42,709 nucleotides of DNA from Clostridia bacterium (GCA_022797635.1 JAAWKZ010000008.1:1-42709), one strand, 5' to 3'; positions 15,601 through 24,620 are shown, counted from the first letter of the stretch. Numbers and translations: made by a program. The notes: a model not told the origin generated them from the letters alone.

Positions 15601-18600
15601 ATGAAACTAAAAAGAGGAATTTTATTAACAATATTAATACTTGCAGTTGTTAGTATTTTAGGAACATCAAATAGTGTTCAAGCAGCAACGGCAGTTAGTA
15701 GCAAAACATTAAATATTAAAGCTGTCAGAAGTTCAGGATATGGCTATAAGGTAGTCAACAATGGAGCTAAATATATCTGGAAAATTTATAATACAAGAAA
15801 TGATATTAATGAAACATTTTATTGTATTAAAGGTGGACCAGGATTTGGTGGAGAATCTATGGATTCAGCCATAGGAGAAGCTGAATATACTGAAGTGTTT
15901 GATATGAGAAAGCCAAGTACCATTACTACAACTTATCGTACTCCTATCTCTCTTATTTATGGAACTAAGGATTATGAAAGGTTAATGTGGGTATTAGACC
16001 AATGCTATATACCAGCTAAGAATAATGCATCTACTGAAGATAGAAAAGTAGCAGAAGAAAGTAAAAAAGCTTTATTAGATGCAGTAGAAGCATATGCAAA
16101 GAAATATCCACAAGTATATCCGAATACTAGTGATTTCAATGATAGATTAGTAGATAATTTAACAAATGACGATATTGATAGTATTCAACAATTAGCAGTT
16201 TGGTATTATACGAATGATGATGCATATCATGTAGAAAATAATCCAACAATTCAACTAGGATATCAAGATAACAGTTATAGTAGTCTTAATCCAAGTGATG
16301 ATGAGGATAATGCAAGAATCCATGCTATGGATGCTCTATTTGCTTATTTAACACAAACACCAAAAGCAGCAGGATTCAGTTATGATTATGAAACAGATGG
16401 TGAAACTTCTAGTCCAGTAGAAATTAAACAAACAAATCCAATTGTAGTAACAGAAGGAAATAGACATATTGTAGGACCATATACCATCAATCAATTAAGA
16501 AATATTACTTATACTTTAAATACTACATTTACAGATGGAAATGGAACAACAATTACTGATGTAAAATTCTTAAATAGCAGTAAAGTAGAAGTATCAGGAG
16601 CTACTATTAAAGATATGGTAGGAAACAATAAAGTTTTCTATATTTCTATACCATCAACAACAAATGCAACTAATATTAGAATGAGTATTACAGGTAACTA
16701 TTTTGATACGACAGTTAATTACTGGTCAGTAGCAAATCCAGATCCAAGAAGAGATCAACCAGTAGTACAAGTTGAAAAAGGAAATAAACCAATTACAGGA
16801 CATATTGATGCTCAAAAAGAACCAGACAAAGAATTCGATTTAGCATTAAGAAAGTTTATTACTTCTATTAATGGAAAAACATTAACAGGAAGTGATAGCA
16901 GAGTACCAACGATTAGTTCTACAGAATTACAAAATTTAGCAAACAAACAAGCAACAGGTTGTAATAATACAACAGCCAACAAAATACATAGAAAAGATGC
17001 TTTAAAGGTAACAACTGGAGATAAAGTAATCTACACAATTCGTATCTATAACGAAGGTGAAATTAGTGGATTTGCCACAAAAGTAACTGATTATTTGCCA
17101 GACGGATTAAAATTCTTACCAGCAAATGAAAGTACAATAAATGCAGATTACGGCTGGACTAACCCATCAGGTGATGGAAAAACAATCGAAACAGAATATT
17201 TAGCAAATCATAAGATAGATGCTTTTAACGGAACAAACTTAGATTATGAGGATTTACAAATAGAATGTGAAGTAATTGCTACACCAGGAGAAACCGCCAA
17301 AAATATGAAAAACGTAGCAGAAATTACAGAACATAGAGATGAAAATGGTAATACAGGTACTAATTTAAAAGATCGTGATTCGACACCAGGAAGTTTAACG
17401 AATAGCCAAATTAATAACTATGGTGAACAACCAAATAATTATCAAGATGATGACGATTTTGAACATTTAATTATGGAACCAATGGTACCAAAGAAATTTG
17501 ACTTAGCTCTAAGAAAGTTTATTACTTCTATTGATGGAAAAACATTAACAGGAGACAATAGTAGAGAACCAGTTATTACAGCAGAGGAACTTCAAAGATT
17601 AGCAAATCAACAAGCAACAGGAATTAATAATACATCTGCTAAAAAAGAACATAGAAAAGATGCTTTAACTGTTCAAACAGGTAATAAAGTGGTTTATACT
17701 ATTCGTGTATATAATGAAGGTGAAGTAGCAGGTTGGGCAACACAAATTACAGACCATTTGCCAAGTGGACTAAAATTTGTGCCAGCAGCAGAAAGTACAA
17801 TCAATAGTACTTATGGTTGGACAGTATCAGAAGATGGGAAAACAGTTACAACTAATTATTTAGCAGCAGAAAATAAGAAAATTAATGCCTTCAATGGAAC
17901 AACTTTGGATTATGAAGATGTACAAATTGAATGTGAAGTAATGGCAGTTGCTGGAGCAAGTACAAAGACTCTAAAAAATATTGCAGAAATTACAGGAAAT
18001 AAAGACGAAGATGGTAATACAAATAGAGATTTAGATCAAGACTCAAAACCAGGAAATCTTACAGATGACCAAATTAAAAATTATGGAACAAGCAGTAAAG
18101 AAGATGATGATGATTTTGAAGACTTAAGATTGTTGCCAAAAGATGAAAAAATATTTGATTTGTCTTTAAGAAAATTTATTAATGATGTAAAAACAAATGG
18201 AAAATCACATGTTCTAACAAGTAGAGAGCCAGTTGTTGATACAAAACCATTACTAGAAGGAGAAGATACTGCAAATTATAATCATACAAAGAGACCAGTA
18301 GGTGTATCTAATAACGATATTGTAACTTATACTATTAGAGTATATAACGAAGGTCAAATAGATGGATATGTGACAGAAATTAAAGACTATTTACCACCAC
18401 AATTAGAATTTTTAATTGATGATGAATTAAATAAACAATATGGATGGCAAATTGTAGAAGAATCTAATGGAAGAGTTGTTAAAACAGATATTACATCTCC
18501 AAAAACAGCAAATTCGGCTAATAGAGATTTAATCTATGCAGACAGAAGCGAAGAAAATGATAAAGTTCTATTAAAAGCATTTGGTTATGAAGAAGGAGAT

Positions 18601-20094
18601 ACTTTAGATTATATTGATGTACAAATTAGATGTAAAGTAAAAGAAAATATCAACTTATATCAAAAGATTACTAATATAGCAGAAATATCAGGATTTACAG
18701 ATAAAGAAGGACTTGAAGTAGAAGATAGAGATTCACAAGAAGAAAATGTAACACTTCCAACAGATGAAACATTGCCAGCATACAAAGATACAGAAATTGA
18801 AAGTGGAAAAGAATACATTGAAGGCCAACAAGATGATGATGACTTTGAAAAATTAGAGTTAAGAATTTTTGACTTGGCTTTGAGAAAATTCATTACAGGT
18901 GTTACAAATGGAGAAAAAACAACAGAGATTACAAACCGTGCACCAGTATTTGTAAAAAATGGTACAGAGTACAGCTATGAACATACAAAAGAACCAGTAG
19001 ATGTAGCAAATGGAAATATTGTTATCTATACTTTAAGAATTTTCAATGAAGGAAATGTAGCAGGATATGCAAGTAAAGTAAAAGATGATTTACCACAAGG
19101 ATTAGAATTTTTACCAGAACATAGTGTTAATACAGCATTTTTATGGAAAATGTACAAAGAAGATGGAACTGAAACAAAGGAAGTATCAGAAGCAAAATAT
19201 ATAGAAACAGATTTCTTATCAAAAGACAAAGAGAAAACAGAAAAAGAAAATCTAATTAGTGCATTTAATCCAGCAACTATGGATATGCCAGATTATAAAG
19301 ATGTGAAAATTGCATTCAAAGTAATAGAGCCAAACACATCAGACAGAATTATTATCAATCAAGCACAAATTTCAGATGATAGTGATGAAGAAGGAAATCC
19401 AGTAGATGATGTGGATTCAACACCAGATGAATGGAATGAAGGAGAAGATGACCAAGATATAGAAAAAATTAAAGTAAAATACTTTGACTTAAGCCTAAAG
19501 AAATGGGTAACAGAAAGTATTGTAACAGTCGACGGAAAAACAACAGTTACTAAATCCGGTCATACAGGAAATGAAAATCCAGAACCACCAATGAAGGTAG
19601 AAATTCCATATGGAAAAACAAACACTATTGTAGTAAAATTTAGATTTAATATCAAGGTAACCAATGAAGGAGAAATCGCAGGTTACGCAAAAGAAATTGA
19701 AGACTATATTCCAGCAGGATTAAAATTTGTAGCAAAAGATAATCCAAAATGGAAAGAAAAGGATGGAAGAGTAACAACCGACCAATTAAAAGATAAATTG
19801 TTACAACCAGGAGAAAGCGCAACAGTAAATATTGTATTAACTTGGATTAATGGCAAAAACAACATGGGGGAAAAAGTAAACTGGGCAGAAATTAGTAAAG
19901 ATGAAAATGAATATAATTCACCAGACATTGACTCGACTCCAGGAAACAAAGTAAAGGGAGAAGATGATATTGACCAAGCACCAGTATTATTAGCGCCAGC
20001 AACAGGTTCGAGTCAAACATATGTAATATTAATTCTAGGTTGCACAAGCATTTTAGCAGTAGGAATTTTCCTAATTAAAAGATATGTAATCTAG
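15601..20094 (+). CDS. Large adhesin: signal peptide, thioester domain, five isopeptide-type repeats, wall-sorting-like tail
   Basis: The 1497-residue surface protein opens with a signal peptide (cleavage near VQA-AT, residue 28-29). Residues about 40-250 look like a thioester adhesion domain: FYCIKGG with Cys75 and IQQLAVW with Gln197 match the Cys and Gln blocks that form the internal bond used for covalent host attachment. Five related ~220-residue repeats follow, starting at about 412, 633, 852, 1090 and 1295. Each opens with FDL-LRKFI or FDLSLKKW, whose Lys matches isopeptide-forming pilin-like domains. Each then has Y-T-I-R-I-Y-N-E-G and DYLP-GL-F strands and a D-rich linker ending DDDFE-L. 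The tail has APATG (about 1465-1469), a hydrophobic helix and K-R, like an LPxTG sorting signal with Ala for Leu. No sortase gene is in the window. A terminator follows directly. Confidence 0.88.
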   Translation: MKLKRGILLTILILAVVSILGTSNSVQAATAVSSKTLNIKAVRSSGYGYKVVNNGAKYIWKIYNTRNDINETFYCIKGGPGFGGESMDSAIGEAEYTEVFDMRKPSTITTTYRTPISLIYGTKDYERLMWVLDQCYIPAKNNASTEDRKVAEESKKALLDAVEAYAKKYPQVYPNTSDFNDRLVDNLTNDDIDSIQQLAVWYYTNDDAYHVENNPTIQLGYQDNSYSSLNPSDDEDNARIHAMDALFAYLTQTPKAAGFSYDYETDGETSSPVEIKQTNPIVVTEGNRHIVGPYTINQLRNITYTLNTTFTDGNGTTITDVKFLNSSKVEVSGATIKDMVGNNKVFYISIPSTTNATNIRMSITGNYFDTTVNYWSVANPDPRRDQPVVQVEKGNKPITGHIDAQKEPDKEFDLALRKFITSINGKTLTGSDSRVPTISSTELQNLANKQATGCNNTTANKIHRKDALKVTTGDKVIYTIRIYNEGEISGFATKVTDYLPDGLKFLPANESTINADYGWTNPSGDGKTIETEYLANHKIDAFNGTNLDYEDLQIECEVIATPGETAKNMKNVAEITEHRDENGNTGTNLKDRDSTPGSLTNSQINNYGEQPNNYQDDDDFEHLIMEPMVPKKFDLALRKFITSIDGKTLTGDNSREPVITAEELQRLANQQATGINNTSAKKEHRKDALTVQTGNKVVYTIRVYNEGEVAGWATQITDHLPSGLKFVPAAESTINSTYGWTVSEDGKTVTTNYLAAENKKINAFNGTTLDYEDVQIECEVMAVAGASTKTLKNIAEITGNKDEDGNTNRDLDQDSKPGNLTDDQIKNYGTSSKEDDDDFEDLRLLPKDEKIFDLSLRKFINDVKTNGKSHVLTSREPVVDTKPLLEGEDTANYNHTKRPVGVSNNDIVTYTIRVYNEGQIDGYVTEIKDYLPPQLEFLIDDELNKQYGWQIVEESNGRVVKTDITSPKTANSANRDLIYADRSEENDKVLLKAFGYEEGDTLDYIDVQIRCKVKENINLYQKITNIAEISGFTDKEGLEVEDRDSQEENVTLPTDETLPAYKDTEIESGKEYIEGQQDDDDFEKLELRIFDLALRKFITGVTNGEKTTEITNRAPVFVKNGTEYSYEHTKEPVDVANGNIVIYTLRIFNEGNVAGYASKVKDDLPQGLEFLPEHSVNTAFLWKMYKEDGTETKEVSEAKYIETDFLSKDKEKTEKENLISAFNPATMDMPDYKDVKIAFKVIEPNTSDRIIINQAQISDDSDEEGNPVDDVDSTPDEWNEGEDDQDIEKIKVKYFDLSLKKWVTESIVTVDGKTTVTKSGHTGNENPEPPMKVEIPYGKTNTIVVKFRFNIKVTNEGEIAGYAKEIEDYIPAGLKFVAKDNPKWKEKDGRVTTDQLKDKLLQPGESATVNIVLTWINGKNNMGEKVNWAEISKDENEYNSPDIDSTPGNKVKGEDDIDQAPVLLAPATGSSQTYVILILGCTSILAVGIFLIKRYVI

Positions 20095-20097
20095 TAG

Positions 20098-20123
20098 AAA
20101 ACGGGCAATAGCCCGTTTTTTAT
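20098..20123 (+). terminator. Terminator after the adhesin gene
   Basis: AAACGGGC (20099-20106) pairs with GCCCGTTT (20111-20118) around AATA, followed by a T-run. Confidence 0.93.
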
Positions 20124-20140
20124 TTCTTTTTTAAAAAATG

Positions 20141-20169
20141 TTTACATTAAAAAGTGCGTATGATATAAT
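20141..20169 (+). promoter_or_regulatory. Promoter of the one-TM Ig-like protein / GGDEF operon
   Basis: TTTACA (20141-20146), 17-bp spacer, TATAAT (20164-20169), 73 bases upstream of the start. Confidence 0.75.
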
Positions 20170-20242
20170 TAATTTGTAGTAATATAATTACAATTATTGT
20201 ACAAAATAGATAAAAACAAACTAAAAAGCAAGGAGAATACAA

Positions 20243-21190
20243 ATGAACCAAATCCTTATGATAGAGAAGAAAAAGAAACAAACAAAACAGAAAAGTTCAG
20301 GTGGCGGAGGAGCAATAGAAACAAAAAGTATTGTTCGCTTTTTTGCTATTGTGATTATCATATTTGGTATTATTTTAATGGGACAAGGTTCATATGCAAT
20401 TTACAAAGAAGTGGCAGATAAGAATCCAGCAAATATGCCAAAAGTAATTGTTAGTAGAGAAAGTGACAAAGTTATTATTAGTGTAGAACATACAACTGAA
20501 ATTTCTAAAGTTATTTATTCTTGGAATAATGGAGAGGCTACGGAAGTGCCACAAGGAGGATTAACAGCTTATGAGGAAATCTTACTTCCAAACCAGAATA
20601 GTATTTTAAATATTACAATTGAAGATATGAAAGGCCAAAAAGCTCATTATCAGAAAGAATATATTGTAGAAGGGCTAGATATTACTAAACCAAAGATTGA
20701 CATAAAAGTGGCAGACGGAAGCAAAAAAATGACAATTACCGCAGAGGATGAAACAGCTATGGCATACTTATCATATCAATGGGAAAACGGAGAAGTTGTT
20801 AGAGAAGAAGTAACAGCAGAAAACCAAACAAAAATAGAAAAACAAATTGACTTAACACCAGGGACAAAGAAAATTACCATTATAGCAGAAGATAGTAGTG
20901 GAAATATAGAGCAAATGGAAAAAGAGATTGTTGCTACTACTTCAGAACCAAAAATGCAATTAATTAGAAATGGTAGAGAATTTATTATAGAGGCATCTGA
21001 TGAAGATGGAATTAAAGAAATTAAGCTAAACTTAAATGGCAAGCAATATGTAAATCCAGTAGACAATCAAAAATATATTAAAATAGGTCCAGCTATCTTA
21101 CAAGAAGGAAATAATACTATTTTAGTAGAAGTAACGAATGTTAATGGATATACTAAAAAGGCAAAAACGGAAATTAGATACCCACAATAA
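20243..21190 (+). CDS. Single-pass membrane protein with extracellular Ig-like repeats
   Basis: This 315-residue protein has a basic, glycine-containing cytoplasmic N-terminus (residues 1-30, with GGGGAIETK), one membrane helix (about 33-55, FFAIVIIIFGIILMGQGSYAIY) and about 255 external residues. The outside part has three or four beta-sandwich stretches with the pattern of Ig-like or Y_Y_Y-type domains. TAEDETAMAYLSYQWENGE, TIIAEDSSGNIEQ and EASDEDGIKEIKLNLNG are examples of the D-x-x-G-I/N repeats. I do not recognise a named family. AGGAG precedes the ATG. The first 15 codons also read sensibly in the next frame (NEPNPYDREEKET), so a pair of indels near the start cannot be excluded. The GGDEF gene starts 27 bases downstream and is likely cotranscribed. 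Confidence 0.75.
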   Translation: MNQILMIEKKKKQTKQKSSGGGGAIETKSIVRFFAIVIIIFGIILMGQGSYAIYKEVADKNPANMPKVIVSRESDKVIISVEHTTEISKVIYSWNNGEATEVPQGGLTAYEEILLPNQNSILNITIEDMKGQKAHYQKEYIVEGLDITKPKIDIKVADGSKKMTITAEDETAMAYLSYQWENGEVVREEVTAENQTKIEKQIDLTPGTKKITIIAEDSSGNIEQMEKEIVATTSEPKMQLIRNGREFIIEASDEDGIKEIKLNLNGKQYVNPVDNQKYIKIGPAILQEGNNTILVEVTNVNGYTKKAKTEIRYPQ

Positions 21191-21217
21191 AAAAGAAAAC
21201 AAATGAAGGAGAAAAAC

Positions 21218-22195
21218 ATGGCGCAAGAAATTTATATCATTGATAATGATAATGAGTTAAAAAGTAAGCTAGTAGACATTTTCAAAAAAGAAAAAGAATA
21301 CAAATTTAAAAAAGCTAAGACAACTGAAATTGAAAATGTTTTAAAGAATATTCCTGCATTAATCATTATTAATGAAGATGGAATACAAGAAGATATTATC
21401 AAGTTATGTAACCAAATTCGTGAAAATGAAGATAATAGTATTACTCCAATTATTGTGATATCTTCTAATAAAGAAAAAGAACACAGAGTTGAAATTTTAA
21501 AGGCATGTGTAGAGCATTATATTAAAGTGCCAATTGATGAGGAATATTTATATTATACGGTTAAAAATGTAATACGCTTATTAGATACAAATCGTAGAGT
21601 AAGTCCTCTAACAGGATTACCAGGTAATGTTCAAATTCAAGCTGAAATGAAAAAGCGTTTATTAAATAAAGAAGAATTTGCTATTTTATATATTGACCTA
21701 GATAATTTTAAGGCATATAATGATATTTATGGTTTCCTTAATGGAGATGAAATTATTAAGTTTACTTCAAGATGTATTTTAAAACATGTTCATGATATGG
21801 AAGCAGAAGACAGTTTCGTAGGACATATTGGTGGAGATGACTTTGTTGCAATTATTTCAAATACAGAATGTGAGCATATTTGTCAAGATATTGTTCTAGA
21901 GTTTGAAAGTGGAGTGAAAAAATACTTTAATGAAGAGGATATTGAAAAAGGGTATTTAGAAGTACCAAATAGAAAATGTATTTTAGAACAATTTCCGCTT
22001 ACTACAATTTCAATAGGAGTAGTAATTGTAGACAAAGGAAGATTTCACAATGTATTAGAAATAGGAGAAGTAGCAGCACAAGTAAAACACTTAGCAAAAG
22101 TCACACCAGGAAGTACCTATATTATTGACAGAAGAAAAAATGGAGACGAGGTGCCAAGTTGCGCTATACCAAAAAGAAATAAAAAGATAAACTAA
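21218..22195 (+). CDS. Diguanylate cyclase-type protein: receiver-like domain plus GGDEF domain
   Basis: The protein of 325 residues has an N-terminal receiver-like domain (about 1-120) and a GGDEF domain (about 135-310). The GGDEF domain is complete: SPLTGLPGN, LYIDLDNFKAYND (metal- and GTP-binding), NGDEIIKF, and the active-site GGDDF at about 205-209, a form compatible with c-di-GMP synthesis. I see no RxxD inhibitory site five residues upstream. The receiver-like part keeps the IYIIDNDNE start and a late K-P-like KVPIDEE. The position of the phospho-acceptor Asp reads IIINEDG, so it may not be phosphorylated normally. I chose ATG 21218 because AAGGAG lies seven bases upstream and overlaps the earlier in-frame ATG 21203. 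It probably sits in one operon with the preceding membrane protein, which suggests c-di-GMP signalling linked to the cell surface. Confidence 0.88.
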   Translation: MAQEIYIIDNDNELKSKLVDIFKKEKEYKFKKAKTTEIENVLKNIPALIIINEDGIQEDIIKLCNQIRENEDNSITPIIVISSNKEKEHRVEILKACVEHYIKVPIDEEYLYYTVKNVIRLLDTNRRVSPLTGLPGNVQIQAEMKKRLLNKEEFAILYIDLDNFKAYNDIYGFLNGDEIIKFTSRCILKHVHDMEAEDSFVGHIGGDDFVAIISNTECEHICQDIVLEFESGVKKYFNEEDIEKGYLEVPNRKCILEQFPLTTISIGVVIVDKGRFHNVLEIGEVAAQVKHLAKVTPGSTYIIDRRKNGDEVPSCAIPKRNKKIN

Positions 22196-22199
22196 TATG

Positions 22200-22230
22200 A
22201 AACAGATATGAAATATCATATCTGTTTTCT
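22200..22230 (+). terminator. Hairpin after the GGDEF gene
   Basis: AAACAGATATG (22200-22210) pairs perfectly with CATATCTGTTT (22217-22227), followed by a short T-run. It separates the GGDEF gene from rdgB; an in-frame ATG at 22208 lies inside the stem and is not a likely start. Confidence 0.75.
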
Positions 22231-22252
22231 AAACGATAAGAAGGGGAAGAAT

Positions 22253-22840
22253 ATGGAAAAAGAAATTATTGTTGCATCAAATAATAAAGGAAAAATAAGA
22301 GAAATACAAGATATTTTAAAAGAATATAAAGTAATATCCATGAAAGATTTAGGAATTGATATAGAAATAGAGGAAGATGGGGAGACTTTTGAAGAAAATG
22401 CTTTAATCAAGGCAAGAACTATTGCAAAAATGACGGGAAAATTATGTATAGCTGATGATAGTGGCTTATGTATGGAAGCATTTGATGGTTTTCCAGGTAT
22501 TAGAACAGCCAGATTTTTAGGAGAAAATGCAACTCAAGCGGAGAGAAATAATTATATAGTAGAAAAGGTACAAGGCTTACCAAGAGAAAAAAGAAAATGT
22601 AAATTTGTTTGTACTATTGCAGCAATTATTCCAGAAAGAGAAGAAAAGACTTTTACAGGAGAATTAGAAGGATATATTACAACTGAAATAAGAGTACAAG
22701 GTGGTTTTGGTATGGACCCAATTTTTGAATTAGAAGACGGAAAAACTCTTGCAGAGATTGGAACGGAAGCTAAAGATAAGATAAGCCATAGGTATAAAGC
22801 ACTAGTACAACTAAGAGAATATCTCGTAAATGTTATGTAA
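22253..22840 (+). CDS. rdgB: XTP/dITP diphosphatase (RdgB/HAM1 family)
   Basis: This house-cleaning enzyme hydrolyses non-canonical purine nucleoside triphosphates (dITP, XTP) to monophosphates before they enter DNA. Typical motifs are present: IVASNNKGKIREI at the N-terminus (substrate SxNxxK), EDGETFEENALIKA, the ADDSGLCMEAFDGFPGIRTAR active site, and GGFGMDPIFELEDGKTLAE near the C-terminus, where the family usually has GYGFDPIF. The final SHRYKAL block is also present. I place the start at ATG 22253 because AAGGGG lies just upstream and the product then has the usual ~195 residues. The upstream ATG 22208 falls within a hairpin. Confidence 0.95.
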   Translation: MEKEIIVASNNKGKIREIQDILKEYKVISMKDLGIDIEIEEDGETFEENALIKARTIAKMTGKLCIADDSGLCMEAFDGFPGIRTARFLGENATQAERNNYIVEKVQGLPREKRKCKFVCTIAAIIPEREEKTFTGELEGYITTEIRVQGGFGMDPIFELEDGKTLAEIGTEAKDKISHRYKALVQLREYLVNVM

Positions 22841-22979
22841 AATATACAAAATAAGCCTAGAAAATTCTAGAATATAAAAAAGAGATAGTTACCAAATTAA
22901 AAAAATAAAAAGACGAATAACTAGAAAAAGTTTCTCATACAATAAAGCAGGAATAATGCAAAAGTATGGGAGATTTTTT

Positions 22980-24272
22980 ATGGAAACTAGAAAAAAAGAA
23001 CAAAATATTATGGTAAACAAAGATGGTTTGCAACTAAAAATAAGGGCAAAAATATTACTATTAATAGTTACCATAATATTTGTATTGCTCAGCAATGTGG
23101 GAATATGTTATGCAGACTTAGAAGATAAAGAAGAAATAGATTTAGAAGAAATTCAAAAAGAGGTTGCGCAAGTTTCTAAGGCGATAACAGAAGAACCAAA
23201 GTTAAATGCAAAAATAGGTCTTGTTTTTGATAGAGCTTCTAAAACGATTTTATATGAGAAGAATGGACTAAAACAGGTTCCAATGGCAAGTACAACTAAA
23301 ATAATGACAGCAATTGTTGTACTCGAGAATGCAGATTTAACAGATGTTGTAACAATAGAGAAAAAAGCAGCTGGAACAGGAGGATCAAGGTTAGGGTTAA
23401 AAGTAAATGATAAAATAACAGTTCATGATTTGCTATATGGACTTATGTTAAAGTCAGGCAATGATACAGCAGTAGCATTAGCAATCCATGTTGGAGGAAG
23501 CGTAGAAGGTTTTGCGGAAATAATGAACAAAACAGCTCAGGAAATGGGATGGGTCAATAGTCATTTTATAACGCCACATGGATTAGATGCAAAAGGTCAT
23601 TATACAACAGCCTATGAACTTGCTTGCATGGCAGATTATGCTTTGCAAAATCCCAAGTTTAAAGAAATTGTTAGTACAAAAACTTATACAGTAACGATTA
23701 ATGGAAGACCACAAGTGATATCGAATACAAACGAATTACTAGGATACTTAGACGGAGTATATGGGGTAAAAACAGGTTTCACGAATGGAGCTAATAGATG
23801 TTTAGTTACAGCATGCAAAAGAGGAGACTTTGATATTATAACTGTTGTATTAGGAGCAGATACAAAGAAAATTAGGACACAAGATAGCATAAGTTTAATA
23901 GAATATACACATAAGAACTATCAAGTAGTAAATTTAGAAGAAATTATAAAAGAAAAATTTGAAAATTGGAAACAATTGAATGAAAGGCGCATATATATTA
24001 ATAAAGGAAAAACAAATCAAATACATATACAGTTAGAAGAAATGTCATATAAAACAATGACAATTAAAAATACAGAAGTAGACAATATAGAACTTGAAAT
24101 GAATAGTTTATATTATTTACAAGCACCTGTGCAAGAAAAGCAGACAATAGGAAATGTAAAAGTATATATAAAGGATAAAACAATAGGAACATTAAACATA
24201 CAAAATCAAAAAGTTATAGAAAAGAAGGGCATAAAGGACTATTTTATGGATTTTTTAAGCCTATTACCTTGA
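22980..24272 (+). CDS. dacF: D-alanyl-D-alanine carboxypeptidase (DacF/DacA-type, peptidase S11)
   Basis: This penicillin-binding carboxypeptidase trims the terminal D-Ala of peptidoglycan stem peptides outside the cell. A signal peptide/membrane helix covers about residues 19-40 (ILLLIVTIIFVLLSNVGICYA). The S11 active site is complete: SxxK in MASTTKIMTAIV, SGN in LKSGNDTAVALA, and KTG in GVKTGFTNGANRC. After the catalytic domain comes a beta-rich PBP5_C-like domain (about 315-400) and a hydrophobic or amphipathic tail (YFMDFLSLLP) for membrane association. I chose ATG 22980 because GGGAG lies eight bases upstream; ATG 22956 is a possible alternative. DacF, DacB and DacA cannot be told apart reliably by eye. 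It precedes the tRNA genes. Confidence 0.93.
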   Translation: METRKKEQNIMVNKDGLQLKIRAKILLLIVTIIFVLLSNVGICYADLEDKEEIDLEEIQKEVAQVSKAITEEPKLNAKIGLVFDRASKTILYEKNGLKQVPMASTTKIMTAIVVLENADLTDVVTIEKKAAGTGGSRLGLKVNDKITVHDLLYGLMLKSGNDTAVALAIHVGGSVEGFAEIMNKTAQEMGWVNSHFITPHGLDAKGHYTTAYELACMADYALQNPKFKEIVSTKTYTVTINGRPQVISNTNELLGYLDGVYGVKTGFTNGANRCLVTACKRGDFDIITVVLGADTKKIRTQDSISLIEYTHKNYQVVNLEEIIKEKFENWKQLNERRIYINKGKTNQIHIQLEEMSYKTMTIKNTEVDNIELEMNSLYYLQAPVQEKQTIGNVKVYIKDKTIGTLNIQNQKVIEKKGIKDYFMDFLSLLP

Positions 24273-24297
24273 CTTTTTCATAGAATTTTGGTATTAT
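24269..24297 (+). promoter_or_regulatory. Promoter of the tRNA-Gly/tRNA-Cys unit
   Basis: TTGACT (24269-24274), 17-bp spacer, TATTAT (24292-24297). A perfect 10-bp inverted repeat (24298-24307 with 24323-24332) directly abuts the first base of tRNA-Gly. It may end dacF transcripts or mark processing of the tRNA precursor. Confidence 0.65.
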
Positions 24298-24332
24298 AAA
24301 TATGCTTGATTTCTATAAGGTTAAGCATATTT

Positions 24333-24406
24333 GCAGGTATAGTTTAGTGGTAAAACATAACCTTGCCAAGGTTAAGTTACGGGTCCGATTCCCGTTACCT
24401 GCTCCA
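24333..24406 (+). tRNA. tRNA-Gly (anticodon GCC)
   Basis: The cloverleaf is complete: acceptor GCAGGTA/TACCTGC, D arm GTTT-AGTGGTA-AAAC, anticodon loop TTGCCAA with stem TAACC/GGTTA, T stem ACGGG/CCCGT, discriminator T and an encoded CCA. The T loop reads TCCGATT instead of the usual TTCGATT, a U-to-C change at position 55, while G18-G19 are kept. Confidence 0.96.
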
Positions 24407-24422
24407 TATATTTTTAATAATC

Positions 24423-24496
24423 GGCGCTATAGCCAAGTGGTAAGGCACGAGTCTGCAAAACTCTGATCCCCGGTTCAAATCCGGGTGGCGCCTCCA
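24423..24496 (+). tRNA. tRNA-Cys (anticodon GCA)
   Basis: Acceptor GGCGCTA/TGGCGCC (one G-U pair), D loop AAGTGGTAAG, anticodon GCA in CTGCAAA, T arm CCCGG-TTCAAAT-CCGGG, encoded CCA. It lies 16 bases after tRNA-Gly. Confidence 0.96.
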
Positions 24497-24498
24497 AG

Positions 24499-24549
24499 AA
24501 AAAAACGGTAAACTGTTGATATGACAACATTTTATCGTTTTTTTTGTGC
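24499..24549 (+). terminator. Terminator after the tRNA pair
   Basis: AAAAAACGGTAAA pairs imperfectly with TTTTATCGTTTTTT; an inner TGTTG/CAACA stem supports it. It ends in a long T-run. Confidence 0.75.
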
Positions 24550-24597
24550 AAGTATGCATGTAATATTTTTAACATTTAAAAGTTGAATTAAAGATTA

Positions 24598-24620
24598 TGC
24601 GACCGCAATTTGCGACCGCA
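24598..24620. repeat. Short GC-rich direct repeat
   Basis: TGCGACCGCA occurs at 24598-24607 and 24611-24620, separated by ATT, within AT-rich intergenic DNA between the tRNAs and DUF1653. Function unknown. Confidence 0.5.

Noticed and set aside
20197..20421. 74-codon frame overlapping the start of the one-TM Ig-like protein
   Set aside because: Its first half reads plausibly, but it loses the membrane helix and becomes cysteine/tyrosine-rich noise. The other frame has the ribosome binding site and a complete domain structure.
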